This document shows, in pieces, positions 34,466 to 43,634 of a stretch of 64,000 nucleotides of DNA. This stretch comes from Labrys sp. KNU-23 (GTDB lineage: Bacteria; Pseudomonadota; Alphaproteobacteria; Rhizobiales; Labraceae). The translations under genes and the position numbers were made by a program. Every line of letters starts with the position of its first letter. The first letter of the stretch is position 1. The notes beneath the pieces are model-generated. The model made no database searches. It was not told the origin of the DNA and worked only from the letters and a program-made list of their open reading frames with translations. Location: contig NZ_CP043488.1 of assembly GCF_008330945.1 (NCBI RefSeq), positions 992,001 through 1,056,000 on the forward strand, read 5' to 3'.

Positions 34466-37400
34466 TCATCGAGCCAGCAACGCTTCGACCTGCCTTGCAT
34501 TGCGGCAGCGCAGCAGGTGAGCCGCAGTCAGGCTCACGCCGAACTCGCCGCTGATACGGCCGGCGACGGTCTTCAGATGCGAAGGCAGCAGGCCCATCGA
34601 CACGAAATCCGCTCCCTCGTCGTGGCCATCCTGGCGCGCTTTACCGAGCACGCTCAGATAGATGTCGAGGATGCGCCCGCTGGAGGACGGCGATGCAGGA
34701 ACCGGGCGAATTGCACCGTTCCCGCCACCTTCGGCTGCGTCCGATCCGAGCAGGATCTGCCTGGCGCGGTTGCGGTCCGGCTTGCCATTGGCCGAGAGCG
34801 GTAGGGCCTCCACGCGAAGGAAGCGGATGGGAACATGGGTCTCGGGCAGGCGCTGGCGCGCGAAGGCGCGCAGTTCCCCGACGGGAAGCCCGGATCCCGC
34901 CTCGCTCACATAGATTGCGGCCAGCGCCAACTCGCCGGCATCGCCGACGGGATAATCGACGGCCAGGACATGCTTGATCGAGCCATGGGCTGCGAGTTCA
35001 TTCTCGATGTCGGGCAGCGAAACCCGGACACCGCGTATCTTGACATAGCCATTGACCCGGCCGGCGAAAATCAAGGTGCCATCAGGTCGATAAAAGCCGC
35101 GGTCGCCCGTCCTGAAGGCCCGAACCTGCCGTCCGTCCTCGGCTGAGATGGAGACGAAGTCGTTCTGGCTAAGCCCGCCATCTTCCAGATAGCCAATCGC
35201 GACAGCGACGCCGGCCGTATGAATGCGCCCGACGACATGCGGCGGGCAATGTTCGCCCTGTTCGTCGAGCACGAAATAGCTCACGCCCGGCAAGGGACGC
35301 CCATAGGGAATGATGGCGGCATCATCGGGGCCGATCTCGTGCCAGATGCTCCAGATGGTCGTCTCGGTCGGGCCCCCCAGCGAGATCAGCCTGGTGGCGG
35401 GGTGGGTACGACGCAACTGCTCGATCACCGTCGGCTTGATGTAGTCGCCGCCCTGCGCGATCAGCCTAAGCGACTTCAGCTGTTCGCCGCGCTGGCAGGC
35501 GAGCAGCATTTCGAGGATGGCGGGAACCGAGCACCACACCGAAACCCTATGCCGTTCAACCAGCCGGTTCCAGCCAATGGCGTCCTTCTCCTCGCCAACG
35601 GCCGGCATGACCAGGCTCGCGCCGGCACACAGGGCCCCGTAGATATCGAACACCGACATGTCGTGATGCAGCGGCGTGACGGAGATGAAGACATCCTCGG
35701 TGCCGATGGCCCAGAATTGCAGCGTGTGGTCGATGACGTTCCAGGTCGCCCTGTTGGCGACAATCACGCATTTCGGCTTGCCGGTCGTGCCGGAGGTATA
35801 GAGATAATAGGCAGCGTCCCCGCTACCGGACAGTTCGTTCAAGAATTCCGGCAAGGGATGCCAGTCGTCGGAAGCCTCGGCCGAGAGCAGTGCCTCGACG
35901 GACAAGGCCTCGATGCCGGGTGCGAGACGGAGGCCGACCACCAGCGCCGCCCGGCAGTTCTGCAGGAGATAGCCGATACGGTCCGGCGGCGATCCCACAT
36001 CGATGGGGACCCAGACCAGCCCCATGAGGGAACAGGCGAGCGTGACCATCACATGCTCGGGGCTGCGCGGAAGGCAGACCGCCACCACCTCTCCCCGGCT
36101 GAGACCGCGCTCGCGCAGGCCTGCCATGATGCGCGAAACATGGTCGCCGAGTTCGGCATAGGAGATCCGTCGTTCGCCGCAGATCAGGGCATCCTTGGCG
36201 ATGGTGCCTCCGAACAGATGCGCGGCGATGCGGGCAAGGAAGCCGGCAGGCGCCAGGTTTGTCGGCTTGTCATTGTGGCTGTAATGGCTGAGGTCAAGGA
36301 CATCGCCGGCCGGCAGGACGAGTTCGCCACGCCGGCCCACCAAGACGATCGCCCTGGCCATGGCCTCCAGGATGGCCTGGACCACCGCGCCGTCGAGAGC
36401 TTCACGCGCATGATCGATGCACAAGACCAGGTTCCTGTGCTCATCCAGCGACATCCGGATATCCATCGCCACCTGCGGTGTTTGCGTCAGCCCCGCATGC
36501 AGGCGCACCGGGCTGTTCTCGGCCAACGTCTCCCAGGATAGGCCGTTGGTGACGACCACGGGCAGGACCGGCCCTTCGGAATGGCGGTTGATCAGGACCC
36601 TGTTGATGTCGATACCCGAGAAGGTGAGATGCTCAAGACCTTCGAGCGTATCGGCCTGCAACCGCCGGGCGCGGTCGTCGAACGTGCCCTCCCCGGCTCG
36701 ATAGTCGATGGCGATGAAGGTGGACTCATTGCTCATCGGTCCCGTCGGCAGGGCGACGGGTACCCCGACGCAGAAGCCCCCCTCGCCTGCCCAATGCGCC
36801 AGGGTTTCGAGGATCACAGCCGTCAGGACCGAATGTCGGAAGAGGGTCCTGGCCGCGCCAACCTTGGTCAGCCTGACGAGATCCTCCCGCGATAGGGTCA
36901 GGCTCCGACGCTCGTAGCGAGAGGTCTTGATACCGGCCAGAGAGCGTTTCCAGGGCAATCGCGGCGGCTCGGAGGCGGTTTCCAGCTTGCGCGTCCAATA
37001 GGCCGCATCCGCCTCTCGCTCGGCCTGTGCCGACAGCGTCCGGTCTGCTGCCGGCGCCAGGAGGGAGCTCGTTGCGAGGGGAGCCGAGCCAAACAGCTGA
37101 CGCAGGATCGTAGCGATCGATCGGCCGTCCACGACGAGGGCGTCGAAACGGGCGAATACCACATGGGAATCGTAACTCCCCTCCCCGGACTGCGGCTCCG
37201 GCAGGTGGAACACCAGCATGTGCCAGGGTGGCAGGCTGAGATCATGCAGATGGTGCGCGTAGCTCTCCCGCATGGCGTCGATCCTCTCCCAGGCCTTGGC
37301 CGGTGGCAGGCCACGCAGGTCGATCTCATCGAGATTGAGCCTCGCCTCGTCATCGACGTGCTGGGTCAGGTTGTCGGCGTCGATGCGGTTGCGAAGGCAG

Positions 37401-38953
37401 GGCACAGTGCGCACGAGGGCGTGCAGGCGGGCCTTGAATTCGTCGACAGCCAGCTTGCCGCGATATTCGCGAAATTCCTGCATGGCAACGCCACCGAGCG
37501 GGAACTGGTCGCCGCGGCCGAGGAGATAGGCGCGCTGCAAGGGGGTGAGCGCCCTTTCGGGAGCTGAAGAATGAGCCATTGAACGAGGTTCCTCGGGAGC
37601 CGCGGGGCGGCCGGTGTGACTGATGGCGGCAGGCTTGCTTTCGACGCAGGCGGCCAACACAGCTTCGACGGGCTGGCTCAAGGCTTCGGGCACGGTTGCA
37701 ACATGTCTCACGCAGGCGAGATAGGTCTCGAACATCGCCTTGACCCAGGCCTCGGGAATGGCGTCCAGACGCACGTCCCAATTGACCAGGATACCGCCAT
37801 AGGCCGAGACGACCTGTGCATCGAGCGCGACCTGCGGTCCCTGCGAAATAACAAAGCCCATGGCGCCGAAGGTCCGGGTGACCCGATCCGAGAACAGCTC
37901 GCCACGAAGATCGAGGCCTGCCGTGAAGACCACGGGCGCAAGCTGCACCTCGCCATTGAGGCGCGAGAGATCGCGCATGATGCTCGGTCCCGGATAGGCG
38001 GCGTGCGAAATCGCCTGGGTCATCTCGGCCCCGATGCACCGGCACAGATGTTCGACCGACTCACCGGCGACGGGGGCAACCGGCAGGATCAGTGGATTGG
38101 AAAACTCGCCGATCATCTCATCCACGCCATCCACATAGGGCAGGCGATGGAACATCGGCACGTTCAGGCGGAAGCGCCGGGATGGCGTGCTTGCCCCGAG
38201 CACGGCGGCGAAAAGCCCGAGCATCAGGGTTGAAAGGGTCAGGTGATGCCGCCGGGCCGTCCAGGTCAGTGCCTGCCGCTCCGACGGACCGAGCTGTGCG
38301 GCGAGGCGATCGCTGCATATCCCTGCCTGTGGCTCCTCGGGAGAGGGCAAGGCGGGGGCAGGCGGCATCTCGGAGAGGCGGGAGCGCCACCATTCCCGGT
38401 CTCTCTCGCGCCGTGCCGCCAGCTCACCATCCGCCTCCATACGGCTCAGATAGTCGAAATAGGAGGCCGGGCGCGGCTGGCCCCGCATATCGCTATCCTC
38501 ATAGAAACGGGCCAGATCTTCCATCAGCCGGCGAAAGCTCTGGGGATCGACGGCGATCATGTCGGTGTCGACGTGCAGGCGGCAGCGATTACCCGGCAGC
38601 AGGCTCAGGCTGAGGTCGCAGACCCGGCCGAGGTGAATGGGCAGGCTTTGGCTGGTCTTGGCCTGACGCTTGGCCGACAGCGCCTTGGCGACGGCCTCCT
38701 CCCCGAGGGTGCTGAGATCATCGACCTCCAGCACCGGGCCGTCGCCATCCACAGCCTGCAGGCCGTCGGCGCTGACGCGCAGGCGCAGCATCGGATGCAT
38801 TTCGCCGAGACGTTCCACCGCCCGCCGCAGCGTTCCCACGTCCAGCCCCTGGTGGTCGAATTCCGCATAGAGATGTGCCGCGACGCCGCCCATCGTGGCA
38901 ACGGATTGCCGCCCCACCCAGTAGGCGGCCTGCATGATATTTAGTTCTCTCAT
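34466..38953 (-). CDS. NRPS, Cy-Cy-A with degenerate carrier domain (VibF N-half-like)
   Basis: About 1495 residues (numbering from ATG 38953; starts at 38995 and 38935 are possible). Two heterocyclisation domains each keep the DxxxxDxxS motif: DMIAVDPQS (131-139) and DALVVDGRS (604-612). The adenylation domain spans about 905-1405, with TSGTTGKPK, GGPTETTIW and the lysine in SANGKPDRN. The binding-pocket residues, aligned by hand, read D-M-F-C-I-Q-L-I-W-K, nearest the cysteine code of Cy-linked domains but not identical. The last 70 residues look like a carrier domain (FVSMGLLPSHLKTVAG), but proline 1457 holds the serine position. VibF has the order Cy-Cy-A-C-PCP-C; the missing C-PCP-C is encoded at 44803-47826. 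It cyclises Thr, Ser or Cys onto dihydroxybenzoate. Confidence 0.88.
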   Translation of the reverse strand: MRELNIMQAAYWVGRQSVATMGGVAAHLYAEFDHQGLDVGTLRRAVERLGEMHPMLRLRVSADGLQAVDGDGPVLEVDDLSTLGEEAVAKALSAKRQAKTSQSLPIHLGRVCDLSLSLLPGNRCRLHVDTDMIAVDPQSFRRLMEDLARFYEDSDMRGQPRPASYFDYLSRMEADGELAARRERDREWWRSRLSEMPPAPALPSPEEPQAGICSDRLAAQLGPSERQALTWTARRHHLTLSTLMLGLFAAVLGASTPSRRFRLNVPMFHRLPYVDGVDEMIGEFSNPLILPVAPVAGESVEHLCRCIGAEMTQAISHAAYPGPSIMRDLSRLNGEVQLAPVVFTAGLDLRGELFSDRVTRTFGAMGFVISQGPQVALDAQVVSAYGGILVNWDVRLDAIPEAWVKAMFETYLACVRHVATVPEALSQPVEAVLAACVESKPAAISHTGRPAAPEEPRSMAHSSAPERALTPLQRAYLLGRGDQFPLGGVAMQEFREYRGKLAVDEFKARLHALVRTVPCLRNRIDADNLTQHVDDEARLNLDEIDLRGLPPAKAWERIDAMRESYAHHLHDLSLPPWHMLVFHLPEPQSGEGSYDSHVVFARFDALVVDGRSIATILRQLFGSAPLATSSLLAPAADRTLSAQAEREADAAYWTRKLETASEPPRLPWKRSLAGIKTSRYERRSLTLSREDLVRLTKVGAARTLFRHSVLTAVILETLAHWAGEGGFCVGVPVALPTGPMSNESTFIAIDYRAGEGTFDDRARRLQADTLEGLEHLTFSGIDINRVLINRHSEGPVLPVVVTNGLSWETLAENSPVRLHAGLTQTPQVAMDIRMSLDEHRNLVLCIDHAREALDGAVVQAILEAMARAIVLVGRRGELVLPAGDVLDLSHYSHNDKPTNLAPAGFLARIAAHLFGGTIAKDALICGERRISYAELGDHVSRIMAGLRERGLSRGEVVAVCLPRSPEHVMVTLACSLMGLVWVPIDVGSPPDRIGYLLQNCRAALVVGLRLAPGIEALSVEALLSAEASDDWHPLPEFLNELSGSGDAAYYLYTSGTTGKPKCVIVANRATWNVIDHTLQFWAIGTEDVFISVTPLHHDMSVFDIYGALCAGASLVMPAVGEEKDAIGWNRLVERHRVSVWCSVPAILEMLLACQRGEQLKSLRLIAQGGDYIKPTVIEQLRRTHPATRLISLGGPTETTIWSIWHEIGPDDAAIIPYGRPLPGVSYFVLDEQGEHCPPHVVGRIHTAGVAVAIGYLEDGGLSQNDFVSISAEDGRQVRAFRTGDRGFYRPDGTLIFAGRVNGYVKIRGVRVSLPDIENELAAHGSIKHVLAVDYPVGDAGELALAAIYVSEAGSGLPVGELRAFARQRLPETHVPIRFLRVEALPLSANGKPDRNRARQILLGSDAAEGGGNGAIRPVPASPSSSGRILDIYLSVLGKARQDGHDEGADFVSMGLLPSHLKTVAGRISGEFGVSLTAAHLLRCRNARQVEALLAR

Positions 38954-39101
38954 CACAAATTCACGAGATTGACAATCTACCTGAAATATAATCATGTAAA
39001 TTTAATGGTCAATCGCACTTATTGAAAATAGAGTGCACAGTAAAGAACCATTCAAAAGAGCACAAACCCTGATTATAGGAACTACAATAAGGGCACGAGT
39101 G
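38954..39101. promoter_or_regulatory. Divergent AT-rich promoter region of the siderophore locus
   Basis: A 148-base AT-rich gap separates the minus-strand NRPS gene from the plus-strand entC operon; both would be expected to be iron regulated. No certain Fur, RirA or Irr box was recognised. The short repeat TGA-AATATAA-TCA (around 38981-38993) has 7 bases between its arms, not the 9 of the published RirA operator. Confidence 0.4.
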
Positions 39102-40280
39102 ATGCGGGCTGGAGCCATTGCAATGTATTCCGACGGGAAAACTATCTCGTCTACGGACGGTAGCAATTTACTATTTAGTACAGGAAGCAGGGAGCTGCGC
39201 GCCTTCGGACAACACCTGCCGATCAGCACCCCCGCCCGCGGGGGCGAGGACTGGGGCAGTCAGTTCCAGCGTAGCGTGCGCCAGGCCCTGGACGAGGCCC
39301 GGGCCGGGGGCCAGGACAATCCCATCGTGATGGGCGCCATTCCCTTCGACATGCGCGAGCCGTCCTGCCTCTATGTGCCGCAGGCCTATGAGTGGCGGGA
39401 GCGCCAGGCACCCCGCGCCCCGGACGGCGCGGACCGCCTGCCGGCCCTGCTCGACCAGCGCAGCATTCCCGACGAGCCCGGCTTCAAGAAGGCGGTCGAA
39501 CAGGCGATCCTGAACTTTCGCCATGGCGACATTCGCAAGGTCGTGCTCTCGGTCATGCGCGAATTGCGGTTTGCAGGATCGGTGGACGTGGACAGCCTGC
39601 TGGACAGCCTCGCGGTGCAGAATTCGAGCGGCTATCAGTTCCGTGTACCCTTGCCGGATGGCGGCGAATTGATCGGCGTCAGCCCTGAACTGCTGCTGCA
39701 GAAGGAAGGCGATCGCTTCGTCTCCAACCCGCTGGCCGGCTCGGCGCGCCGCCAGCCCTTCCCGGAAGCCGACCAGGCCACCGCCGATGCCCTGCTGCAG
39801 TCGCCGAAGGATCTCTACGAACACCGCGTGGTCATCGACGACATCCGCCGCGTGCTCGAACCGCATTGCGCCGAGTTGGTCATTCCGACCTCCCCGTCCG
39901 TGATCAGCACCGCTGCGCTGTGGCACCTGTCCACGCGGCTGCATGGCCGGCTCAGCGATCCGCAGACGAGTGCGCTGCAATTGGCCTGCCGCCTGCACCC
40001 TACCCCGGCCGTCTGCGGTACGCCCACCGAGCAAGCCCACAAGCTCATCCGTTTCGTGGAGCCTTTCGAGCGCGGCCTGTTCACCGGCATGGTGGGCTGG
40101 TGCGACAGCAAGGGCGACGGGGAATGGGTCGTCACCCTGCGCTGCGGCATAGTGGATCGTGAAATCGTGCGCCTGTTTGCCGGCGCCGGCATCGTCGAGG
40201 CATCGCAACCCGAGGCCGAATGGGCCGAGACCCAGACCAAGCTGAAGACCATGCTCAATGCCTGCGGCCTGGCGGCATGA
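39102..40280 (+). CDS. entC: Isochorismate synthase EntC
   Basis: A 392-residue chorismate-using enzyme making isochorismate, first step to 2,3-dihydroxybenzoate. Motifs: RKVVLSVMRELRFAG (catalytic Lys region), ISPELLLQKEGDRFVSNPLA-type core (GVSPELLLQKEGDRFVSNPL), LHPTPAVCGTPTEQA, and the metal-binding GLFTGMVGWCDSKGDGEWVV. Length is as in E. coli EntC from ATG 39102; ATG 39123 is possible. It heads a tight plus-strand operon entC-E-B-A-SIP-carrier-NRPS. The gap to the NRPS gene on the minus strand holds the AT-rich divergent promoter. Confidence 0.93.
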   Translation: MRAGAIAMYSDGKTISSTDGSNLLFSTGSRELRAFGQHLPISTPARGGEDWGSQFQRSVRQALDEARAGGQDNPIVMGAIPFDMREPSCLYVPQAYEWRERQAPRAPDGADRLPALLDQRSIPDEPGFKKAVEQAILNFRHGDIRKVVLSVMRELRFAGSVDVDSLLDSLAVQNSSGYQFRVPLPDGGELIGVSPELLLQKEGDRFVSNPLAGSARRQPFPEADQATADALLQSPKDLYEHRVVIDDIRRVLEPHCAELVIPTSPSVISTAALWHLSTRLHGRLSDPQTSALQLACRLHPTPAVCGTPTEQAHKLIRFVEPFERGLFTGMVGWCDSKGDGEWVVTLRCGIVDREIVRLFAGAGIVEASQPEAEWAETQTKLKTMLNACGLAA

Positions 40281-40312
40281 CAAGATCCCTTCAGACTCAA
40301 CCAGGTTACGCT

Positions 40313-41941
40313 ATGAACGTCGACTTCGTGCGTTGGCCGGAAAGCTTGGCGCAGCGCTACCGGGAACGCGGCCATTGGCTCGACCAGCCCCTGACCCGTA
40401 TCCTCGACCAGCAATGCCGCGAACGCCCCGACGCCCTCGCACTCATCTGCGGCGAACGCCAGTTCAGCTATGCCGAGATCGACCGGCTGGCCTCGAACCT
40501 GGCCGCCCGCCTGAGCGCCCTCGGCCTCGGCCATGGCGACACTGCACTGGTGCAATTGCCCAATGTCGCGGAATTCCACATCGTCTTCTTCGCGCTGCTC
40601 AAGATCGGCGTCGCGCCGGTCAACGCCCTCTACAGCCACCGGCGGCTGGAAATGAGTGCTTACGCGCGGCAGATCCAGCCCCGATTGCTGATCGCCGCCC
40701 GCCAGCACGAGCTTTTCAGCGACGAAACATTCGTGGGCGAGTTGCGTGCCATTTCTCCGGCGCTCGCCCAGGTCCTGCTGCTGGGCGAAACATCGCCCGA
40801 CACCAGCCTCGACCGCTGGCTCGCCGAGGGAGGGGTTCCCTCCCATGGCGGCACGCCCACCAGGGCGGACGAAGTCGCCTTCTTCCAGCTTTCCGGCGGC
40901 AGCACCGGCACGCCCAAGCTCATTCCGCGCACCCATAACGACTATGACTATTCCGTCCGCGCCAGTGCCGAGATCTGCCGTCTCTCGCCGCAGACACGCT
41001 TCTTGTGTGCCCTGCCGGCAGGTCATAATTACGTGCTCAGTTCGCCGGGCACGCTGGGCGTGTTCCATGCCGGCGGCTGTGTCGTCATGGCCCCCAATCC
41101 CGAGCCGCTCGGCTGTTTCGCCCTGATCGAGCGCCACGGCATCGACATGGCGGCGCTGGTACCTTCGGCCGTGGCGCTCTGGCTGCAGGTCGTGCCGGGA
41201 CATGAGGCCGCCCTGCGTTCCCTCAAGCTCATCCAGGTCGGCGGCGCCAGCTTCGCCGAGGCGCTGGCCCGGCAGGTGCCGGAAAAGCTCGGCTGCACCC
41301 TGCAGCAGGTGTTCGGCATGGCCGAAGGCCTGGTCAACTACACCAGGCTCGACGACGCGGACGAACTCGTCTTCACCACGCAGGGGCACCCGATCAGTCC
41401 CGATGACGAGGTCAAGGTCGTCGATGAAGAAGGACGGGACGTTCCCGACGGCGAGACCGGCATGCTTGCCACGCGCGGGCCCTACACGTTCCGAGGTTAT
41501 TACCGTAGCCCCGAGCACAATGAAAAAGTGTTCGACACCGACGGTTTCTACTATTCGGGCGATCTCGTTCAGCGCTCGGCGCAGGGCTATCTGCGCGTGG
41601 TCGGCCGCATCAAGGACCAGATCAATCGCGGCGGCGAGAAGATTGCCTCCGAGGAAGTCGAGAACCTGCTGCTGCTGCATCCGGATGTGATGCAGGCCGC
41701 TCTGGTGGCGATGAGCGATCCGCTGCTGGGCGAAAAGAGCTGTGCCTTCCTGGTGGCCAGGAAGCCCGGCCTGCCGCCCTCGGCGCTACGCCAGCATCTC
41801 ATCGCCCAGGGCGTGGCCGAATACAAGCTGCCGGACCGCTTCCGCTTCATCGACACCATGCCGCTGACCCCGGTCGGCAAGATCGACAAGAACCGGCTGC
41901 GCCAGCAGCTGCAAAACCCACCCGTTTCCCTATCGACCTGA
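40313..41941 (+). CDS. entE: 2,3-dihydroxybenzoate-AMP ligase EntE
   Basis: A 542-residue adenylating enzyme activating 2,3-dihydroxybenzoate and loading it on the aryl carrier of EntB. The start MNVDFVRWPESLAQRYRERG aligns with E. coli EntE from its first residues, so ATG 40313 is preferred, although an in-frame ATG at 40277 overlaps the entC stop. Motifs: FFQLSGGSTGTPKLIPRTHN (P-loop), AEGLVNYTRLDD, YYSGDLVQRSAQGYLRVVGR (hinge), and the final lysine in TPVGKIDKNRL. Sequence divergence from salicylate ligases is not assessed, but entA/B/C set the substrate as dihydroxybenzoate. Confidence 0.94.
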   Translation: MNVDFVRWPESLAQRYRERGHWLDQPLTRILDQQCRERPDALALICGERQFSYAEIDRLASNLAARLSALGLGHGDTALVQLPNVAEFHIVFFALLKIGVAPVNALYSHRRLEMSAYARQIQPRLLIAARQHELFSDETFVGELRAISPALAQVLLLGETSPDTSLDRWLAEGGVPSHGGTPTRADEVAFFQLSGGSTGTPKLIPRTHNDYDYSVRASAEICRLSPQTRFLCALPAGHNYVLSSPGTLGVFHAGGCVVMAPNPEPLGCFALIERHGIDMAALVPSAVALWLQVVPGHEAALRSLKLIQVGGASFAEALARQVPEKLGCTLQQVFGMAEGLVNYTRLDDADELVFTTQGHPISPDDEVKVVDEEGRDVPDGETGMLATRGPYTFRGYYRSPEHNEKVFDTDGFYYSGDLVQRSAQGYLRVVGRIKDQINRGGEKIASEEVENLLLLHPDVMQAALVAMSDPLLGEKSCAFLVARKPGLPPSALRQHLIAQGVAEYKLPDRFRFIDTMPLTPVGKIDKNRLRQQLQNPPVSLST

Positions 41942-41953
41942 CGAAGGTGCCCC

Positions 41954-42832
41954 ATGGCCATTCCCTCCATCACTGACTATCCCATGCCCTCGCCGGAGGC
42001 GTTCCCCGCCAACCGCACGCAGTGGCAGCCCGATCCTGCCCGCGCAGTGCTGCTGATCCATGACATGCAGCGCTACTTCCTGCGCTTCTACGATGCCGAC
42101 GGCGCCCTGGTGCGCCAGCTCGTCGACAATCTCGTCGCCATCCGCCGATGGGCGCGGGAGCGCGGTGTTCCCGTGGTCTACACCGCCCAGCCGCACGAAC
42201 AGCCGGCAGCGGACCGGGCCCTGCTCAACGACATGTGGGGGCCGGGCCTGACCACGGCCGACCCGGCCCTGCAGGCTATCGTGGCGCCCCTTGCACCGGA
42301 AGAGGGCGACACAGTGCTGACCAAATGGCGCTACAGCGCCTTCCAGCGTTCCGAGCTGCTCTCGCTTCTGCGCCAATGGGGCCGCGACCAGCTGCTGGTC
42401 GGCGGCGTCTACGCCCATATCGGCTGCATGATCACCTCGGTGGATGCCTTCATGAACGACATCCAGCCCTTCCTGGTCGGCGATGCCGTCGCCGATTTCT
42501 CGCTGGACGATCATCTGATGGCACTGCGCTACGTGGCGACGCGCTGCGGCAGCGTCGTCATCACCAAAAGCCTCCTCGACATGGCCGCCCCCGCCCTGAG
42601 CCGGGACTGGCTGGTCAAGCGTGTGCGTGCGCTCATCGAGGAGGAGGTCGACTTCGATCCGGACGAGAACCTGATCTATTACGGCCTCGATTCCGTTCAG
42701 GTTATGCTGCTGGCCTCGGAGCTGAAGGAGCGTGGCGTCGCCGTGCGCTTCGAGGAGCTCACGCGCATTCCCACACTCAATGCCTGGTGGTCCTTGATCG
42801 AGAGCAAGCAACCCCAGGCCATTGCGGCGTGA
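41954..42832 (+). CDS. entB: Isochorismatase/aryl carrier protein EntB
   Basis: A 292-residue bifunctional protein. The isochorismatase part (1-210) has the catalytic aspartate in LLIHDMQRYFLRFY (Asp37), the lysine in VLTKWRYSAF and the GGVYAHIGCMITSVDAF loop, with glycine taking the usual cysteine-loop place. The C-terminal aryl carrier (about 220-292) has IYYGLDSVQVML with the phosphopantetheine serine near 247. It hydrolyses isochorismate and carries activated dihydroxybenzoate to the condensation domains. GAAGGTG precedes ATG 41954. A second stand-alone carrier is encoded downstream. Confidence 0.93.
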   Translation: MAIPSITDYPMPSPEAFPANRTQWQPDPARAVLLIHDMQRYFLRFYDADGALVRQLVDNLVAIRRWARERGVPVVYTAQPHEQPAADRALLNDMWGPGLTTADPALQAIVAPLAPEEGDTVLTKWRYSAFQRSELLSLLRQWGRDQLLVGGVYAHIGCMITSVDAFMNDIQPFLVGDAVADFSLDDHLMALRYVATRCGSVVITKSLLDMAAPALSRDWLVKRVRALIEEEVDFDPDENLIYYGLDSVQVMLLASELKERGVAVRFEELTRIPTLNAWWSLIESKQPQAIAA

Positions 42833-42836
42833 CCGG

Positions 42837-43613
42837 ATGAACGTGATGACGTCATGGAATTTCGCTGGCAAGCGCGTGCTGGTCACGGGCGCGGCCGGCG
42901 GCATCGGGCGATGTGTGGCCGAACGCTTTCGCGCTGAGGGCGCCAGGGTGGTCGGGCTCGACCTCGCTGCGCCGAACGCAGGCGGGAATGGCAATGCCGA
43001 AGCGGAGCTTATCGCGCTCGACATCACCGATCCCCGGCAGGTCGACGAAGTATGCGGTCGCATACTTGGCGAGTCCGAATGCCTCGACATTCTCGTCAAC
43101 GCCGCCGGCGTCCTTCGACTCGGGGCGGCCGAGGACCTGACGCTCGACGACTGGCAGGCCTGTTTCGGTGTCAATGTCAGCGGCGCTTTCTACCTCATGC
43201 GCCGCTGCATCCCGCTGTTCAAACGCCAGCGTTCGGGCGTGATCGTCAACGTCGCCTCCAATGCCGCCCATGTGCCGCGGGTGGGCATGACCGCCTATTG
43301 CGCCTCGAAGGCGGCAATGGTCAGCCTCAGCCATTGCGTCGGGCTGGAACTCGCGCCTTTCGGCGTGCGTTGCAACGTGGTCTCGCCTGGTTCCACCGAC
43401 ACCCCGATGCTGCGCGGCATGTTCAAGAACCCCTCGGATGGGCAGCGGCTGCTGGCCGGCCTGCCCGAGCATTTCAAGCTCGGCATTCCGCTCGGAAAGC
43501 TCGCCTCACCCGAGGAGATTGCCGATGTCGTCCTGTTCCTGGCCTCCGACCGCTCCAGCCACGTCACCTTGCAGGACGTGGTCGTGGACGGCGGCGCTAC
43601 GCTGGGCGCCTGA
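42837..43613 (+). CDS. entA: 2,3-dihydro-2,3-dihydroxybenzoate dehydrogenase EntA
   Basis: A 258-residue short-chain dehydrogenase. NAD-binding motif VLVTGAAGGIGRCVAERF at the start, LVNAAGVLRLG, and the Tyr-x-x-x-Lys active site in GMTAYCASKAAMVSLS. It oxidises the isochorismatase product to 2,3-dihydroxybenzoate. ATG 42837 is 4 bases past the entB stop; TTG 42822 and ATG 42846 are alternatives. With entB, entC and entE it completes the dihydroxybenzoate branch. Confidence 0.92.
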   Translation: MNVMTSWNFAGKRVLVTGAAGGIGRCVAERFRAEGARVVGLDLAAPNAGGNGNAEAELIALDITDPRQVDEVCGRILGESECLDILVNAAGVLRLGAAEDLTLDDWQACFGVNVSGAFYLMRRCIPLFKRQRSGVIVNVASNAAHVPRVGMTAYCASKAAMVSLSHCVGLELAPFGVRCNVVSPGSTDTPMLRGMFKNPSDGQRLLAGLPEHFKLGIPLGKLASPEEIADVVLFLASDRSSHVTLQDVVVDGGATLGA

Positions 43614-43634
43614 TCTCAAAGGATTTGCAACACC

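Noticed and set aside
39815..41680. 621-codon minus-strand frame across entC and entE
   Set aside because: Antisense to two unmistakable siderophore genes with full motifs; no ribosome binding site or family match.
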